Assembly (NCBI GenBank): GCA_022827835.1 | Contig: JAJEIO010000025.1 | Location: 1-64,000, forward strand | Reading direction: 5' to 3' | DNA length: 64,000 bases | Origin: Candidatus Latescibacterota bacterium | Lineage (GTDB): Bacteria > Latescibacterota > UBA2968 > UBA8231 | Program-made: the position numbers and the translations under genes | Shown: positions 26,304 through 34,700 of the stretch, piece after piece | How the letters are laid out: every line of letters starts with the position of its first letter | How positions within the stretch are numbered: the first letter of the stretch is position 1 | The notes under the pieces: model-generated | Seen by the model: only the letters and a program-made list of their open reading frames with translations | The model's database searches: none | Told to the model about the DNA's origin: nothing

Positions 26304-27080
26304 AGCGGTGTACCCGCCGTCGACGACTAGGGTCGATCCGGTGGTAAAGCCCGATGCTTCTGAGGCGAAGTAGAGGACGGCCGTGGCTAGCTCGGCTGGG
26401 TCGCCCCAGCGGTCCATGGGGACCTTGGCGATCATTTCGCGCGCCTTGGCCGGGTCTTGCAGCAGGATGGCGTTGATCGGGGTGATAAAAGGGCCAGGGC
26501 AGATGGCGTTGACGGTGATCCCGTGCGCTGCCCATTCGAGGGCGAGGGTCTTGGTGAGCTGGACGATGCCGCCCTTGCTCGATGCATACGGCGTGCGGTC
26601 GGCGATTGAGACCTGAGACACGGTGGAGCCGAGGTTGATGACGCGGCCGTAGCCGCGCTCGATCATCTGTGGCCCCACGGCTCGGCAGTAGTACATCGGG
26701 CCGGTGAGGTTGATGGCGATGACCGCGTCCCAATCCTCGTCGCGCAGCTCGACAATAGGGCTGCGGATGTTGATGCCGGCGTTGTTGACCAGGATGTCGA
26801 TGGGACCCAAGGCGTCGTTGGTTTGGCGCACCGAGGCTTCCGCTTGGGCGCGGTCGGCTGCATCGGCTTGGAAAGCGAGCACGCGGCCGTTGGTGTGAGT
26901 ACTGATTTGCTCGGCTGCGGCGCGGGCTTCTTCCAGATTGCGGCTGGTAAGGGCTACGTCGGCACCGGCCGCGGACAACGCGCAGGCCATAGCTTCGCCA
27001 AGGCCCTTGCTGCCGCCCGTCACCAAGGCTGTGCGGCCCTTGAGGCTGAAGAGATCGAGCGAGGAAGGCGGAATCATCAT
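26298..27080 (-). CDS. Short-chain dehydrogenase (gluconate/3-oxoacyl-type SDR)
   Basis: A 260-residue classical SDR with [20 protein letters not shown] (cofactor site), [13 protein letters not shown], catalytic Ser in [15 protein letters not shown] and the C-terminal [12 protein letters not shown]. It is most like gluconate 5-dehydrogenase or other sugar/polyol SDRs, but substrate is not determinable. The start at 27080 overlaps the stop of the small upstream gene by four bases. The stop lies inside the 26271-26303 palindrome. Confidence 0.9.
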   Translation of the reverse strand: MMIPPSSLDLFSLKGRTALVTGGSKGLGEAMACALSAAGADVALTSRNLEEARAAAEQISTHTNGRVLAFQADAADRAQAEASVRQTNDALGPIDILVNNAGINIRSPIVELRDEDWDAVIAINLTGPMYYCRAVGPQMIERGYGRVINLGSTVSQVSIADRTPYASSKGGIVQLTKTLALEWAAHGITVNAICPGPFITPINAILLQDPAKAREMIAKVPMDRWGDPAELATAVLYFASEASGFTTGSTLVVDGGYTAQ

Positions 27081-27322
27081 AGCGAGGACCAGCCTTCGGC
27101 CTCGACCATGGACTTAGCGAGGTCGCCCAACTCGGCAACTAGCTCGGCTTGATCTTGGGCGCGGGCCTTATTGGTGATCTGCATGGTTAGGGCGATCAGC
27201 CCCAAGCCGAAGATTCGCTGCAAGCTCTGCGGCGAGTCTGGTTCGAGGTCGGGAATCAGCTCGGACAGGCGGTTGAGCAGGTCGCGATGCTCAGTGGGAA
27301 TTTCAATGACTTCCAAGGCCAT
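27077..27322 (-). CDS. Small hypothetical protein upstream of SDR
   Basis: An 81-residue soluble protein (from MALEVIEIPTEHRDLLNRL), predicted helical and acidic, with no recognised family. It is kept as a gene because its stop overlaps the SDR start by four bases (ATGA) and reading is uninterrupted. An upstream in-frame ATG at 27361 is possible, but the N-terminus MTATRPCVTF looks less natural. A subunit or regulator of the SDR is conceivable. Confidence 0.55.
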   Translation of the reverse strand: MALEVIEIPTEHRDLLNRLSELIPDLEPDSPQSLQRIFGLGLIALTMQITNKARAQDQAELVAELGDLAKSMVEAEGWSSL

Positions 27323-27412
27323 AGCGGCGTTAAAAGTAACGCACGGTCTAGTTGCGGTCAAAGTGGACTGTGATTTGTGGATTTGTGGGATTTACAGGAT
27401 GAAAAGCCGTGG

Positions 27413-28258
27413 TCAAAGTTCGACATCCCGGGCGACGAAGTGTTCGCCGTCTTGGACGATGCGGCTCCAAGAGGCGTCGGGATCGTGGTCCCAGGCGACA
27501 ATCCACCCCTGGGCGGCGGCTTCGGCAGTAAATTGCTGTTTACGGGTCAAGCTTTGGTAGGGGAACATGTCGTAGGCCATGTTCCAATAGGGCCGCAGAT
27601 GGAGGCGCGTGGGGATTAGCTCTCCGGGATAGACGAGGGTGTGGCCGCCAGCTTCGAGGCGAAACCCCTGATGAGCGCGAGTGTGGCCGCCGGTGACAAA
27701 GGCCGTTAGTCCGGGAAGCAATTCGTCGTCGCCGTCGAGGAAGCGCATCTCGACTTGGCGGGCGAGAGCGTGGAGTTCTTCGGGCCGATAGCTGCTCCGC
27801 ATGGTGCTGCGGCCGGCCAAGGCGTCGTCCCACTCGCCGCGCTGCACTGCGTGGACAGCGTTGGGAAACAGCGGGGCTAGGTCCGTAGACTCCTCGACGA
27901 GGCAGCCACTGAAGTGGTCGAAGTGCAGGTGGGTGAGCGCGACTAGGGTTATGTCCTCCGTGGCCACGCCAGCGGCTGCGAGCGAGCCGCGCAGCGTATG
28001 CTCGCCATCCATGCCGTACATGGTGCGCTCGCGCGGGGAGAAGCGCTCGCCAAACCCCGTGTCGAGCAGCACGAACTCGCGGCCCGCTTTCAGGAGCAGG
28101 CAGTTGCACGACAGGCGGATGCGGTTATGCTCGTCGGCAGTGGCAGCGCGTTGCCACAGGACCTTAGGCACTAATCCGAACATGGTTCCGCCGTCGAGGC
28201 GAAAGTCGCCGCCGGGCAGGTGGACGGCCTCTGCGTCGCCTAGGTCGAGAGTGCGCAT
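27413..28258 (-). CDS. MBL-fold metallohydrolase (lactonase-like)
   Basis: A 281-residue metallo-beta-lactamase-fold hydrolase with the dizinc motif THLHFDH (HxHxDH), the second His motif TGGHTRAHQGF and a third ligand region in WDHDPDASW. The pattern resembles N-acyl-homoserine lactonase-like enzymes, so lactone or ester hydrolysis is possible, with substrate unknown. No signal peptide is seen. The start shares one base with the GHMP kinase stop (TAATG), so it is co-translated with the nucleotide-sugar genes. Confidence 0.87.
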   Translation of the reverse strand: MRTLDLGDAEAVHLPGGDFRLDGGTMFGLVPKVLWQRAATADEHNRIRLSCNCLLLKAGREFVLLDTGFGERFSPRERTMYGMDGEHTLRGSLAAAGVATEDITLVALTHLHFDHFSGCLVEESTDLAPLFPNAVHAVQRGEWDDALAGRSTMRSSYRPEELHALARQVEMRFLDGDDELLPGLTAFVTGGHTRAHQGFRLEAGGHTLVYPGELIPTRLHLRPYWNMAYDMFPYQSLTRKQQFTAEAAAQGWIVAWDHDPDASWSRIVQDGEHFVARDVEL

Positions 28259-29247
28259 TAGATGTGGATGAGGACTTGGACGCCCTCGGTGGCAAATTGG
28301 CAGCGCATCTCGCGCAGGCCCTCTTGGGCCATGCTTGTGCGCAGCTTGGCGTGGTGTTCAGCCGGGCAATAGAACATGAGGAAACCACCGCCGCCAGCCC
28401 CAAGCAGCTTGCCGCCGAGGGCACCGGCGGCGCGGCCGGCCGCGTACCAGTGGTCGATGTTCGCATTGGATATCTGCTGTGCCCGCTGTTTTTTGGCCAG
28501 CCAGTGTTCGTGGAGCAATTCGCCGAAGCGGTCCAGCGCATCCCGTTCGAGCGCCTCCTTGATCTGGTAGCCGATTTGCTTGGTCTGATGTAGGCTGTCT
28601 AAGACCCGGTCGTCGCCTTGTTGGGTGTCCTGATTTTGCTGGGCGAGGATGTCCGAACTCTCGCGCCGGATGCCGGTAAAGAAGACCAGCATGTTGGCGG
28701 CTAGAGCCTCGGCGGTGGGCGCGGAGATCGCTAGAGGCGCGACGGCGACGCGACCGCTGGTGTCGATGTCGAGGCAAGTCAGGCCGCCGAAGCTGCCCAA
28801 GTAGTGGTCGTGTTTGCCCGCTGGCTGGGCGGCCCGCACCGTTTCGATATAGTGGGCTTCCTCGGCTAGCGCTTGAGGGGAGGGGTGTTCGCGCTTATAG
28901 GCGTGGAGCGCGGCGAGCAGCGCCACGGTGAACGCGCCCGACGATCCCAGACCCGTGCGTCCGGGGACATCGGACATTGCGCTTATTTCGATCCCGCCCT
29001 CGATCCCAGCGTAGGTCAAGGCTTCGCGCAGCAGGGGGTGTTGGATCTGGCCGGACGCATCGACCTTTTCGGTCTGCGAGTACTTGACGCGAATGAAGTC
29101 TTCTACCTTGAGGTCGTTGAGCTGGATATAGACGTATTTGTCGATCCCAGCGCTGAGTACAAAGCCTCCGTAGTGGGTGTAATAGGACGCTAGGTCGGTG
29201 CCGCCGCCGCCGAGCGGAATGCGCAGGGGCGCTCTGGTGATGATCAA
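28258..29247 (-). CDS. GHMP kinase, heptose-7-phosphate kinase (HddA)-like
   Basis: Sugar kinase of the GHMP family, 329 residues. Motif 1 is APLRIPLGGGGTDLASYY, motif 2 is GRTGLGSSGAFTVALLAAL and motif 3 is LLGAGGGGFLMFYCP. The opening is typical of HddA-like D-glycero-alpha-manno-heptose 7-phosphate kinases or FKP-type sugar kinases. It sits 12 bases after a nucleotidyltransferase, matching a kinase-nucleotidyltransferase pair that makes an activated sugar for envelope polysaccharide. No heptose isomerase is present, so heptose is not proven. Confidence 0.88.
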   Translation of the reverse strand: MIITRAPLRIPLGGGGTDLASYYTHYGGFVLSAGIDKYVYIQLNDLKVEDFIRVKYSQTEKVDASGQIQHPLLREALTYAGIEGGIEISAMSDVPGRTGLGSSGAFTVALLAALHAYKREHPSPQALAEEAHYIETVRAAQPAGKHDHYLGSFGGLTCLDIDTSGRVAVAPLAISAPTAEALAANMLVFFTGIRRESSDILAQQNQDTQQGDDRVLDSLHQTKQIGYQIKEALERDALDRFGELLHEHWLAKKQRAQQISNANIDHWYAAGRAAGALGGKLLGAGGGGFLMFYCPAEHHAKLRTSMAQEGLREMRCQFATEGVQVLIHI

Positions 29248-29259
29248 ACTAGCCTCGTT

Positions 29260-29979
29260 TCAGGGAAGGGCAAAAGCGCCTGAGTCCACGCACTGACAGG
29301 CGTGGCGGTAGCGCTCCGGCGTATCGGTCGAAAGGAGCTGACCGCGCAGGGGATGTCCGAGCAGGGGGCGGCCTACGGCGAGTAAGTCGGCGAAGACTTC
29401 GCTGAAGTCGCAGGGGGTGTTGGGTGGGATGCGGTCGAGGATTTCGGGTTGTAGGGCGTAGATCCCGGCGTTGACCCAATAGTTGTCGAATACTTGGTTG
29501 GGCCGCGGTTTTTCGACGAAGCGGGTGATGCGGTGGTGCGCGTCGAGGCCGACGATGCCCCGCGTGGTCGGATCGTCCATCCACAAGAGTCCGATGCTGG
29601 CGATTTCGCCCTCGCGCTGGTGGGTTTGCCACAAGTCGCCTAAGTCGAAGTTGGTCAGGTTGTCTCCGTAGTACACTAAAAAAGGGCCGTCGAAGCAGTC
29701 GGCAACTTGCCGCACAGCGCCAGCGGTGCCTAGTAGCTCGTCCTCCAGCGAATAGGTGATCGACACGCCCCAGGCCCGACCATCGCCGAAATAGTCGGTG
29801 ATGACTTGGGGCAAGTGGTGGAGGTTGATGACGAGGTCGTCGAATCCGTGCCGCGCCAACAGACGTACGACGTGTTCGAGCAGAGGTTTGTCGGCAAAGG
29901 GGACCATCGCCTTGGGGATCTCGTCGGTGAGCGGGCGCAGGCGCGTGCCGCGCCCGGCGGCTAGGATCATGGCCTTCAC
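29260..29979 (-). CDS. Sugar-phosphate nucleotidyltransferase (HddC/RmlA-type)
   Basis: Transfers a nucleotide to a sugar 1-phosphate. The 239-residue protein opens with MILAAGRGTRLRPLTDEIPK, the signature GxGTRLxPxT with substrate Lys, then YYGDNLTNFDLGDL (metal Asp) and VEKP. The start is GTG at 29979, whose GTGA overlaps the epimerase stop; the first Met is three codons later. It lies between an epimerase and a GHMP kinase, forming a nucleotide-sugar cassette. Confidence 0.9.
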   Translation of the reverse strand: MKAMILAAGRGTRLRPLTDEIPKAMVPFADKPLLEHVVRLLARHGFDDLVINLHHLPQVITDYFGDGRAWGVSITYSLEDELLGTAGAVRQVADCFDGPFLVYYGDNLTNFDLGDLWQTHQREGEIASIGLLWMDDPTTRGIVGLDAHHRITRFVEKPRPNQVFDNYWVNAGIYALQPEILDRIPPNTPCDFSEVFADLLAVGRPLLGHPLRGQLLSTDTPERYRHACQCVDSGAFALP

Positions 29980-31091
29980 GCGCTCGCTCGGCGGAGGACG
30001 TTGGCGGCGCGCATATTCGCTTGGGCCGCGGCGTAGAAATCCGCGAGGTTGGGCTGCCCTTTGATCCATTCGATGTATTCGCCAATGGTCTGTTCGAGCG
30101 GGACCTCGGGCTGCCAGCCGAGGGCTTGTAGGGCCGCGCCGGAGGAGACGGTGTGGCGGGTGTCGCCAAAGCGGTATTCGCCGCTGACAAGCGGCTTGAT
30201 GGACCGCCCGGCGATGCGCGTTACTAGCTGGGCGTATTCGAGGACGGTGGTGCCGCGCTGTCCAGCGACATTGAAGGAGCGGAAATTGGCGCGCTCGTCT
30301 TCGAGACAGAGGATATTGGCGCGGGCCACATCGCCGACATAGACGTAGTCGCGCAGCGATTGGCCGTCCTCGTAGCAGACGGGGGGCTGGCCGTGCAGGA
30401 CGCGGAGGGCAAAAATGCGGCCAATGCCCGAGTAGGCATTGAAAAAGGAGTTGCGCGGCCCTTGGACGATGGAGTAGCGCATGTTGACTGTGGGAATGTC
30501 GTATTTGCGACCGAGGCTGAAGGAGGTCAATTCGGCTGCGTATTTGGAGATGCCATAGGGAGTGTGGGGGTTGACGGTGTCTTCGGTGATCGGCTGGTGT
30601 TCGAGTGCAGCGGTGCAGTGAGGGCAGCGGACTTCCCACTCGGCTCTGGCTAGCTGCGCGTCGGGACGGGCGTCGGGATAGACGATGCCGTGCTCAGCGC
30701 AGCGGTACTTGCCCTCGCCATAGACGGCTTGCGACGAGGCCAAGACGACTTTCCGCACGGGTAGCTTCTCGGCGACGATCAGTTCGTAGAGCAGGGTAGC
30801 GCCGACGGTGTTGACGTGATGAAAGGTGGAAAAGTCGGGCATGTAGTCTTGATAGGCGGCTAAGTGAATGACGCCGTCGATGCCGTCGAGCGCGGCCAGC
30901 CAGTCGGCGCGTTGGCGCACATCGCCGCACATCTTTTCCACGCTAGTGGGCAGATAGTCGGGCCAGCCTTCGGGGTGGACACGCTCCTGTAGAGAGTCGA
31001 GGATGCGGACGCGATAGCCCGCGGCGACGAGGCAATCTACGGTGTGCGAGCCGATAAAGCCGGCACCGCCTGTGACTAGAATGTGGCGCAT
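29976..31091 (-). CDS. NAD-dependent sugar epimerase with Cys insert (rhamnose 4-epimerase-like)
   Basis: Extended SDR epimerase/dehydratase, 371 residues. Its NAD motif is TGGAGFIGSHTVDCLVAAGY, with ASSQAVYGEGKYRC and catalytic YGISK. Between the beta strand and the catalytic Tyr is an insertion bearing Cys residues (RCAEHG, then CPHCTAALEH), recalling dTDP-L-rhamnose 4-epimerase-type enzymes with a small zinc-ribbon insert. The ATG at 31091 begins the minus-strand operon. Product and nucleotide are uncertain. Confidence 0.88.
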   Translation of the reverse strand: MRHILVTGGAGFIGSHTVDCLVAAGYRVRILDSLQERVHPEGWPDYLPTSVEKMCGDVRQRADWLAALDGIDGVIHLAAYQDYMPDFSTFHHVNTVGATLLYELIVAEKLPVRKVVLASSQAVYGEGKYRCAEHGIVYPDARPDAQLARAEWEVRCPHCTAALEHQPITEDTVNPHTPYGISKYAAELTSFSLGRKYDIPTVNMRYSIVQGPRNSFFNAYSGIGRIFALRVLHGQPPVCYEDGQSLRDYVYVGDVARANILCLEDERANFRSFNVAGQRGTTVLEYAQLVTRIAGRSIKPLVSGEYRFGDTRHTVSSGAALQALGWQPEVPLEQTIGEYIEWIKGQPNLADFYAAAQANMRAANVLRRASA

Positions 31092-31211
31092 GGGTTGGCT
31101 CTAAGATAAATAGGGGGCGAAATCCCGGCCAAATGCGTCGCGGTTGACAGAAAATCGCTGTTGTGTGGATTTTCAGAGGTCGCAATAAATATTGAATGGA
31201 CGAAACGGAGA

Positions 31212-32333
31212 ATGCGTTACGCGCCTAAAATAGCCCTCGCACTGGCGAGCTTGGCCGTCGGGATCGCGCTGTGCGAGTTGGCGTTGAGCTTCTTGCACCC
31301 GCAGCTCTTCCGCCGGCCCCCGGTCTGGCGCTACGATCCCGACCTGGGCTGGAGCCACATCCCGGATGTCGTCGGCCGCTTGGTCACTCCGGAATTCGAC
31401 GTGGAAATGCGGATCAACAGCATTGGGTTGCGCGACCGTGAGTTCGCAACAGAAAAGGCCGCAGGCGTTCGTCGTGTGGCTCTATTTGGCGACTCATTTG
31501 TCGAAGGGTGGGGCGTCCCCATAGAAGCCGCTGTCAGCCGCCAACTTGAAGCCTGTCTTCATCGGGAGGGGGCCTTGGTGGAGGTGGCTAACTTCGGGGT
31601 GGCTGGCTACGGTACCGATCAAGCGCTGCTGCTTTTCGAGCAACAGGACTTGCGCTTTGGGGCCGATGAGGTGGTGCTCTTTTTTTATGGCAATGACTTG
31701 TGGAACAATGCTTCGCGCCGAGGTATTGGTGCTGAACGGGGTTTCAAGCCCTATTTCCGGGTGCGGGGCAGCGGGCAGCTCGCGCTTGCGGGCGTCCCGG
31801 TGAAGGAGTCGAGCTTTTGGCGACAGCCCTCGGATTCTTTGCCCCTTACGGTGCGATTGGAACGCTACTTTTCGCAGCACTGGCACTTGTACCGGCTGGT
31901 GCAAAAGGCGTGGCAGCCGGAGGTGCCGCGCGGGCAGCAGCAGGATTTTTACGCGGGTCTGTACGGCGCGGATGCGCGCTTTGCCCCGGCTTGGGAATTG
32001 ACGGGCCGCATTCTCGCGGCCTTTAAGCACAGCGTCGAGCAACACGGCGCGCGCCTGACCGTTGTGTACGTGCCGTCGATCGTCCAGGTAGAAGAGGACA
32101 ACTGGCGCGCCAAGCGCGAGCTGTACGGTCTGATCGGCGAGTTTGACCTGAGCAAGCCCAATGCCAAGCTAGCCGGTTTTGCCGAGGAGTACGAATTCGC
32201 GCTGATCGACTTGCTCGACGAGTTCAGGGAAAAGGCCCAAACCCAAACTTTGTATTGGCGCGATAGCCACTGGAACGAGGCTGGCCACGCCTTGGCGGCC
32301 GAGCGGCTCTGCGCGCATCTACGGAGGCCCTAG
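31212..32333 (+). CDS. Membrane-anchored SGNH/GDSL hydrolase
   Basis: A 373-residue protein with an N-terminal membrane segment (IALALASLAVGIALCELALS) and a periplasmic SGNH hydrolase domain: block I FGDSFVEGWG, a block III Asn in YGNDLWNN, and the catalytic Asp/His pair in DSHWNEAGH near the end. It resembles AlgX/DltD-type O-acyl transferases or esterases of exopolysaccharides. The start is the ATG at 31212, placed right before the membrane segment; the ribosome site GGAG is very close, so an upstream start is possible. YfhO follows after three bases. Confidence 0.82.
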   Translation: MRYAPKIALALASLAVGIALCELALSFLHPQLFRRPPVWRYDPDLGWSHIPDVVGRLVTPEFDVEMRINSIGLRDREFATEKAAGVRRVALFGDSFVEGWGVPIEAAVSRQLEACLHREGALVEVANFGVAGYGTDQALLLFEQQDLRFGADEVVLFFYGNDLWNNASRRGIGAERGFKPYFRVRGSGQLALAGVPVKESSFWRQPSDSLPLTVRLERYFSQHWHLYRLVQKAWQPEVPRGQQQDFYAGLYGADARFAPAWELTGRILAAFKHSVEQHGARLTVVYVPSIVQVEEDNWRAKRELYGLIGEFDLSKPNAKLAGFAEEYEFALIDLLDEFREKAQTQTLYWRDSHWNEAGHALAAERLCAHLRRP

Positions 32334-32336
32334 CCC

Positions 32337-34700
32337 GTGGATTGGCGCAAGGATCTAGGTGCGGTGGGGCTGCTTGGGGCGGCGGTGGCCATTTTCTTTT
32401 GGCCGGCCACTGTGCTAGAGGGGGCGTTTTTTGTGCAGGACGTGATGGTGCAAAACCACCCGTTCCGCGACTTTTTCGCCCGCGCCTTCCGCGAAGGTCA
32501 ATTGCCGCTGTGGAATGCGGCCATCAACTGCGGCTTCCCCCTGTTTGCCGAAGGCCAGGCCGGGCCGCTGTATCCGCCCAATGTGATTTTGGCGTTGCTG
32601 TTGCCCACTTGGGCCGCTATCAACTGGAACATTGTCTTGCATTTGTGGTTGGCGGGCACGGGTATGTACGCGCTGGTGCGCGCTTTTGGGGCGGTGCGGC
32701 CGGCCGCGCTGTGCGCCGGGCTTTGCTACGCCCTGAGTGGATACATGGTCGTGCGGGCCATGTCGCCCAACTTCATCGACGTATGTGCTTGGTTGCCGCT
32801 GCTGTTTTGGCTCGTTGATCGCATCCTGAAGCGGAGGCACTTTTTTTACGTACTGCTCTTCGCGTTGGTGATTGGCTTGCAACTGCTGGCAGGTCATCCC
32901 CAAGCCGCTCTGTACGGGGCCGTTGCAGTCGCTGGCTACTGGCTCTATCGGAGTTGGGTGCAGGGCGCGGGATGGGTCGCTTGGCTGATGCTGGTCGGCG
33001 CATTCGTACTGGGGACAGGATTAGCCGCGATCCAGCTAGTGCCTACCGCCGAATTAGTGCAGCTATCCAATCGCGGGGCTGGCTTGTCGTGGGCCAGCTT
33101 TGTAGCGATGTCGCTGCCGCCCGATCGGCTGGCTACCTTGTTGTGGCCCAACTTGTTCGGTAATTCGGCGCACGGCACGTACGGGAGCCGAGAGATAGGG
33201 TTCTTCATCCAACTTTGCGCGTACGTCGGGGTGGTGCCTCTGTTCTTAGCTTGGGCGGCCCTACGCGAGCGGCGGGACGGCCAAGTCGGTTTTTTTGCCG
33301 TGCTTGCCCTTGTCGGACTAGTGTTAGCATTGGGCAAATACACGGCCATTTTCTCTTTCTTCCATCAGATTCCTGGGTTTAGTCTGTTCCGCATCCCAAC
33401 GCGCTTTTTGTTGTGGTTTGCTTTGGGGGCCTCCGTGCTCTGCGGTCTCGGCCTCGACCAAGTGTTGCGCCGCGAGCGTCCGCGGCCTGCGAATGGTTGG
33501 TTGTTGGCTGCGGTCCTCGGTGCAGCTAGTGCGGGCCTGCTATGGGCCAGCGGGGTCTCGCTATTTGGCGACGGTTCAGAACCAACGCGCTACATCCACC
33601 ACTTGCGCGGCGACGGTCTGCGGCTTGTGGGGGCGTTGATAATCGGCGCGTGGTTGCTTGGTCGGCGGGCGCGGCGAGCCGCGGCGTGGGCTGCGCCCGT
33701 GGCTATTTTCGTCGAGCTGTACAGTTTTGGTGCGGATTTTAACGGTACCATAGAGCCAACTGCGTACACTGAGACTCCGGCGACGGCCCGCGAGATTTTG
33801 GCCGACCACACAGATGCTGCGCCGCCGCGAATCGTCAGCTTGGTCAACGAGCGAAACTCGCCATTTGATTGGCACGGGGGATGGGCCTACGACTTGGAGT
33901 CCTATCGGCGCTATAATGAGACCTTGCGGATGTATTCGGGAGGGCTGTACGGATTGGCCAACGCGCTGCCGGGGTGGAGCCCGCTGCACCTGTATCGCCA
34001 CGGGGAATTTGCCCGCGGCTATCCGGCGTTTGCCGCCTTGGCCGGCGTGGAATACGGAGTGCGTTACAGTCGCGACGGGGGCTTCGAGGTGCAGCGGCTG
34101 CCCACGGCCTTGCCACGCGCGTATGTAGTGGGCCAATTCCACCTCGCCACCAGCCCGCGAGCCGGGCTGAGTTATATGGTACGCGGGTTTCCCATGCGGC
34201 GCGAAGCAGTATTGGAGGAAGCGCCTGCCGCCTCGATTGGGCCGGGTGGCGCGGCGGAGATCGTCCGCTACGAGGATGAGGAAGTCGCCGTGGACCTCAC
34301 TGACTCGGCTGGGGGGATTTTGGTTTTGAGCGATACGTATTATCCGGGCTGGCGGGCCTTTGTCGATGGGGTTGAACGCCCGATCCTCCGCGCCAACCAC
34401 GTGTTCCGCGCCGTAGTGATCCCAGCCGGGGCGCGAGAGGTTGTCTTTTCGTACGAGCCGGATAGTTTTCGCTATGGCTTGCTGGTTAGCGTGGCCGCAG
34501 CCGCGCTTTGGTTGGGACTGGCTTGGGGAGGACGGCGGCTGATCTTGCCGCCGGTGCAGAATATGCCGGCGGACGCGGGGGCGCAGTGGAAGGTCCGAGC
34601 CGTGTTGGGAGTCTTGATCGTCGTGATTCACGCAATAGCCACACAGGGGCCTTTGTGGAGCGAGTGGCTCGAACGCCTACGGCTGGGAGTGGGGTCGTGA
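32337..34700 (+). CDS. YfhO-family multi-pass membrane protein (GT-C-like)
   Basis: A 787-residue integral membrane protein with about twelve hydrophobic helices and a C-terminal extracytoplasmic domain. The opening has the YfhO pattern NHPFRDFFARAFREGQLPLW followed by GFPLFAEGQAGPLYPPN, and the soluble part has YYPGWRAFVDGVERPILRAN, both typical. Family members are linked to glycosylation of cell-wall polymers or lipoproteins. The start is GTG at 32337 with GGAGG at 32322-32327. Its stop overlaps the next gene (GTGA), so SGNH, YfhO and DUF2723 form a unit, probably for surface glycan modification. Confidence 0.88.
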   Translation: MDWRKDLGAVGLLGAAVAIFFWPATVLEGAFFVQDVMVQNHPFRDFFARAFREGQLPLWNAAINCGFPLFAEGQAGPLYPPNVILALLLPTWAAINWNIVLHLWLAGTGMYALVRAFGAVRPAALCAGLCYALSGYMVVRAMSPNFIDVCAWLPLLFWLVDRILKRRHFFYVLLFALVIGLQLLAGHPQAALYGAVAVAGYWLYRSWVQGAGWVAWLMLVGAFVLGTGLAAIQLVPTAELVQLSNRGAGLSWASFVAMSLPPDRLATLLWPNLFGNSAHGTYGSREIGFFIQLCAYVGVVPLFLAWAALRERRDGQVGFFAVLALVGLVLALGKYTAIFSFFHQIPGFSLFRIPTRFLLWFALGASVLCGLGLDQVLRRERPRPANGWLLAAVLGAASAGLLWASGVSLFGDGSEPTRYIHHLRGDGLRLVGALIIGAWLLGRRARRAAAWAAPVAIFVELYSFGADFNGTIEPTAYTETPATAREILADHTDAAPPRIVSLVNERNSPFDWHGGWAYDLESYRRYNETLRMYSGGLYGLANALPGWSPLHLYRHGEFARGYPAFAALAGVEYGVRYSRDGGFEVQRLPTALPRAYVVGQFHLATSPRAGLSYMVRGFPMRREAVLEEAPAASIGPGGAAEIVRYEDEEVAVDLTDSAGGILVLSDTYYPGWRAFVDGVERPILRANHVFRAVVIPAGAREVVFSYEPDSFRYGLLVSVAAAALWLGLAWGGRRLILPPVQNMPADAGAQWKVRAVLGVLIVVIHAIATQGPLWSEWLERLRLGVGS

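Noticed and set aside
33576..34631. 351-codon antisense frame in the YfhO gene
   Set aside because: A shadow; the plus strand codes a continuous membrane protein with family motifs.
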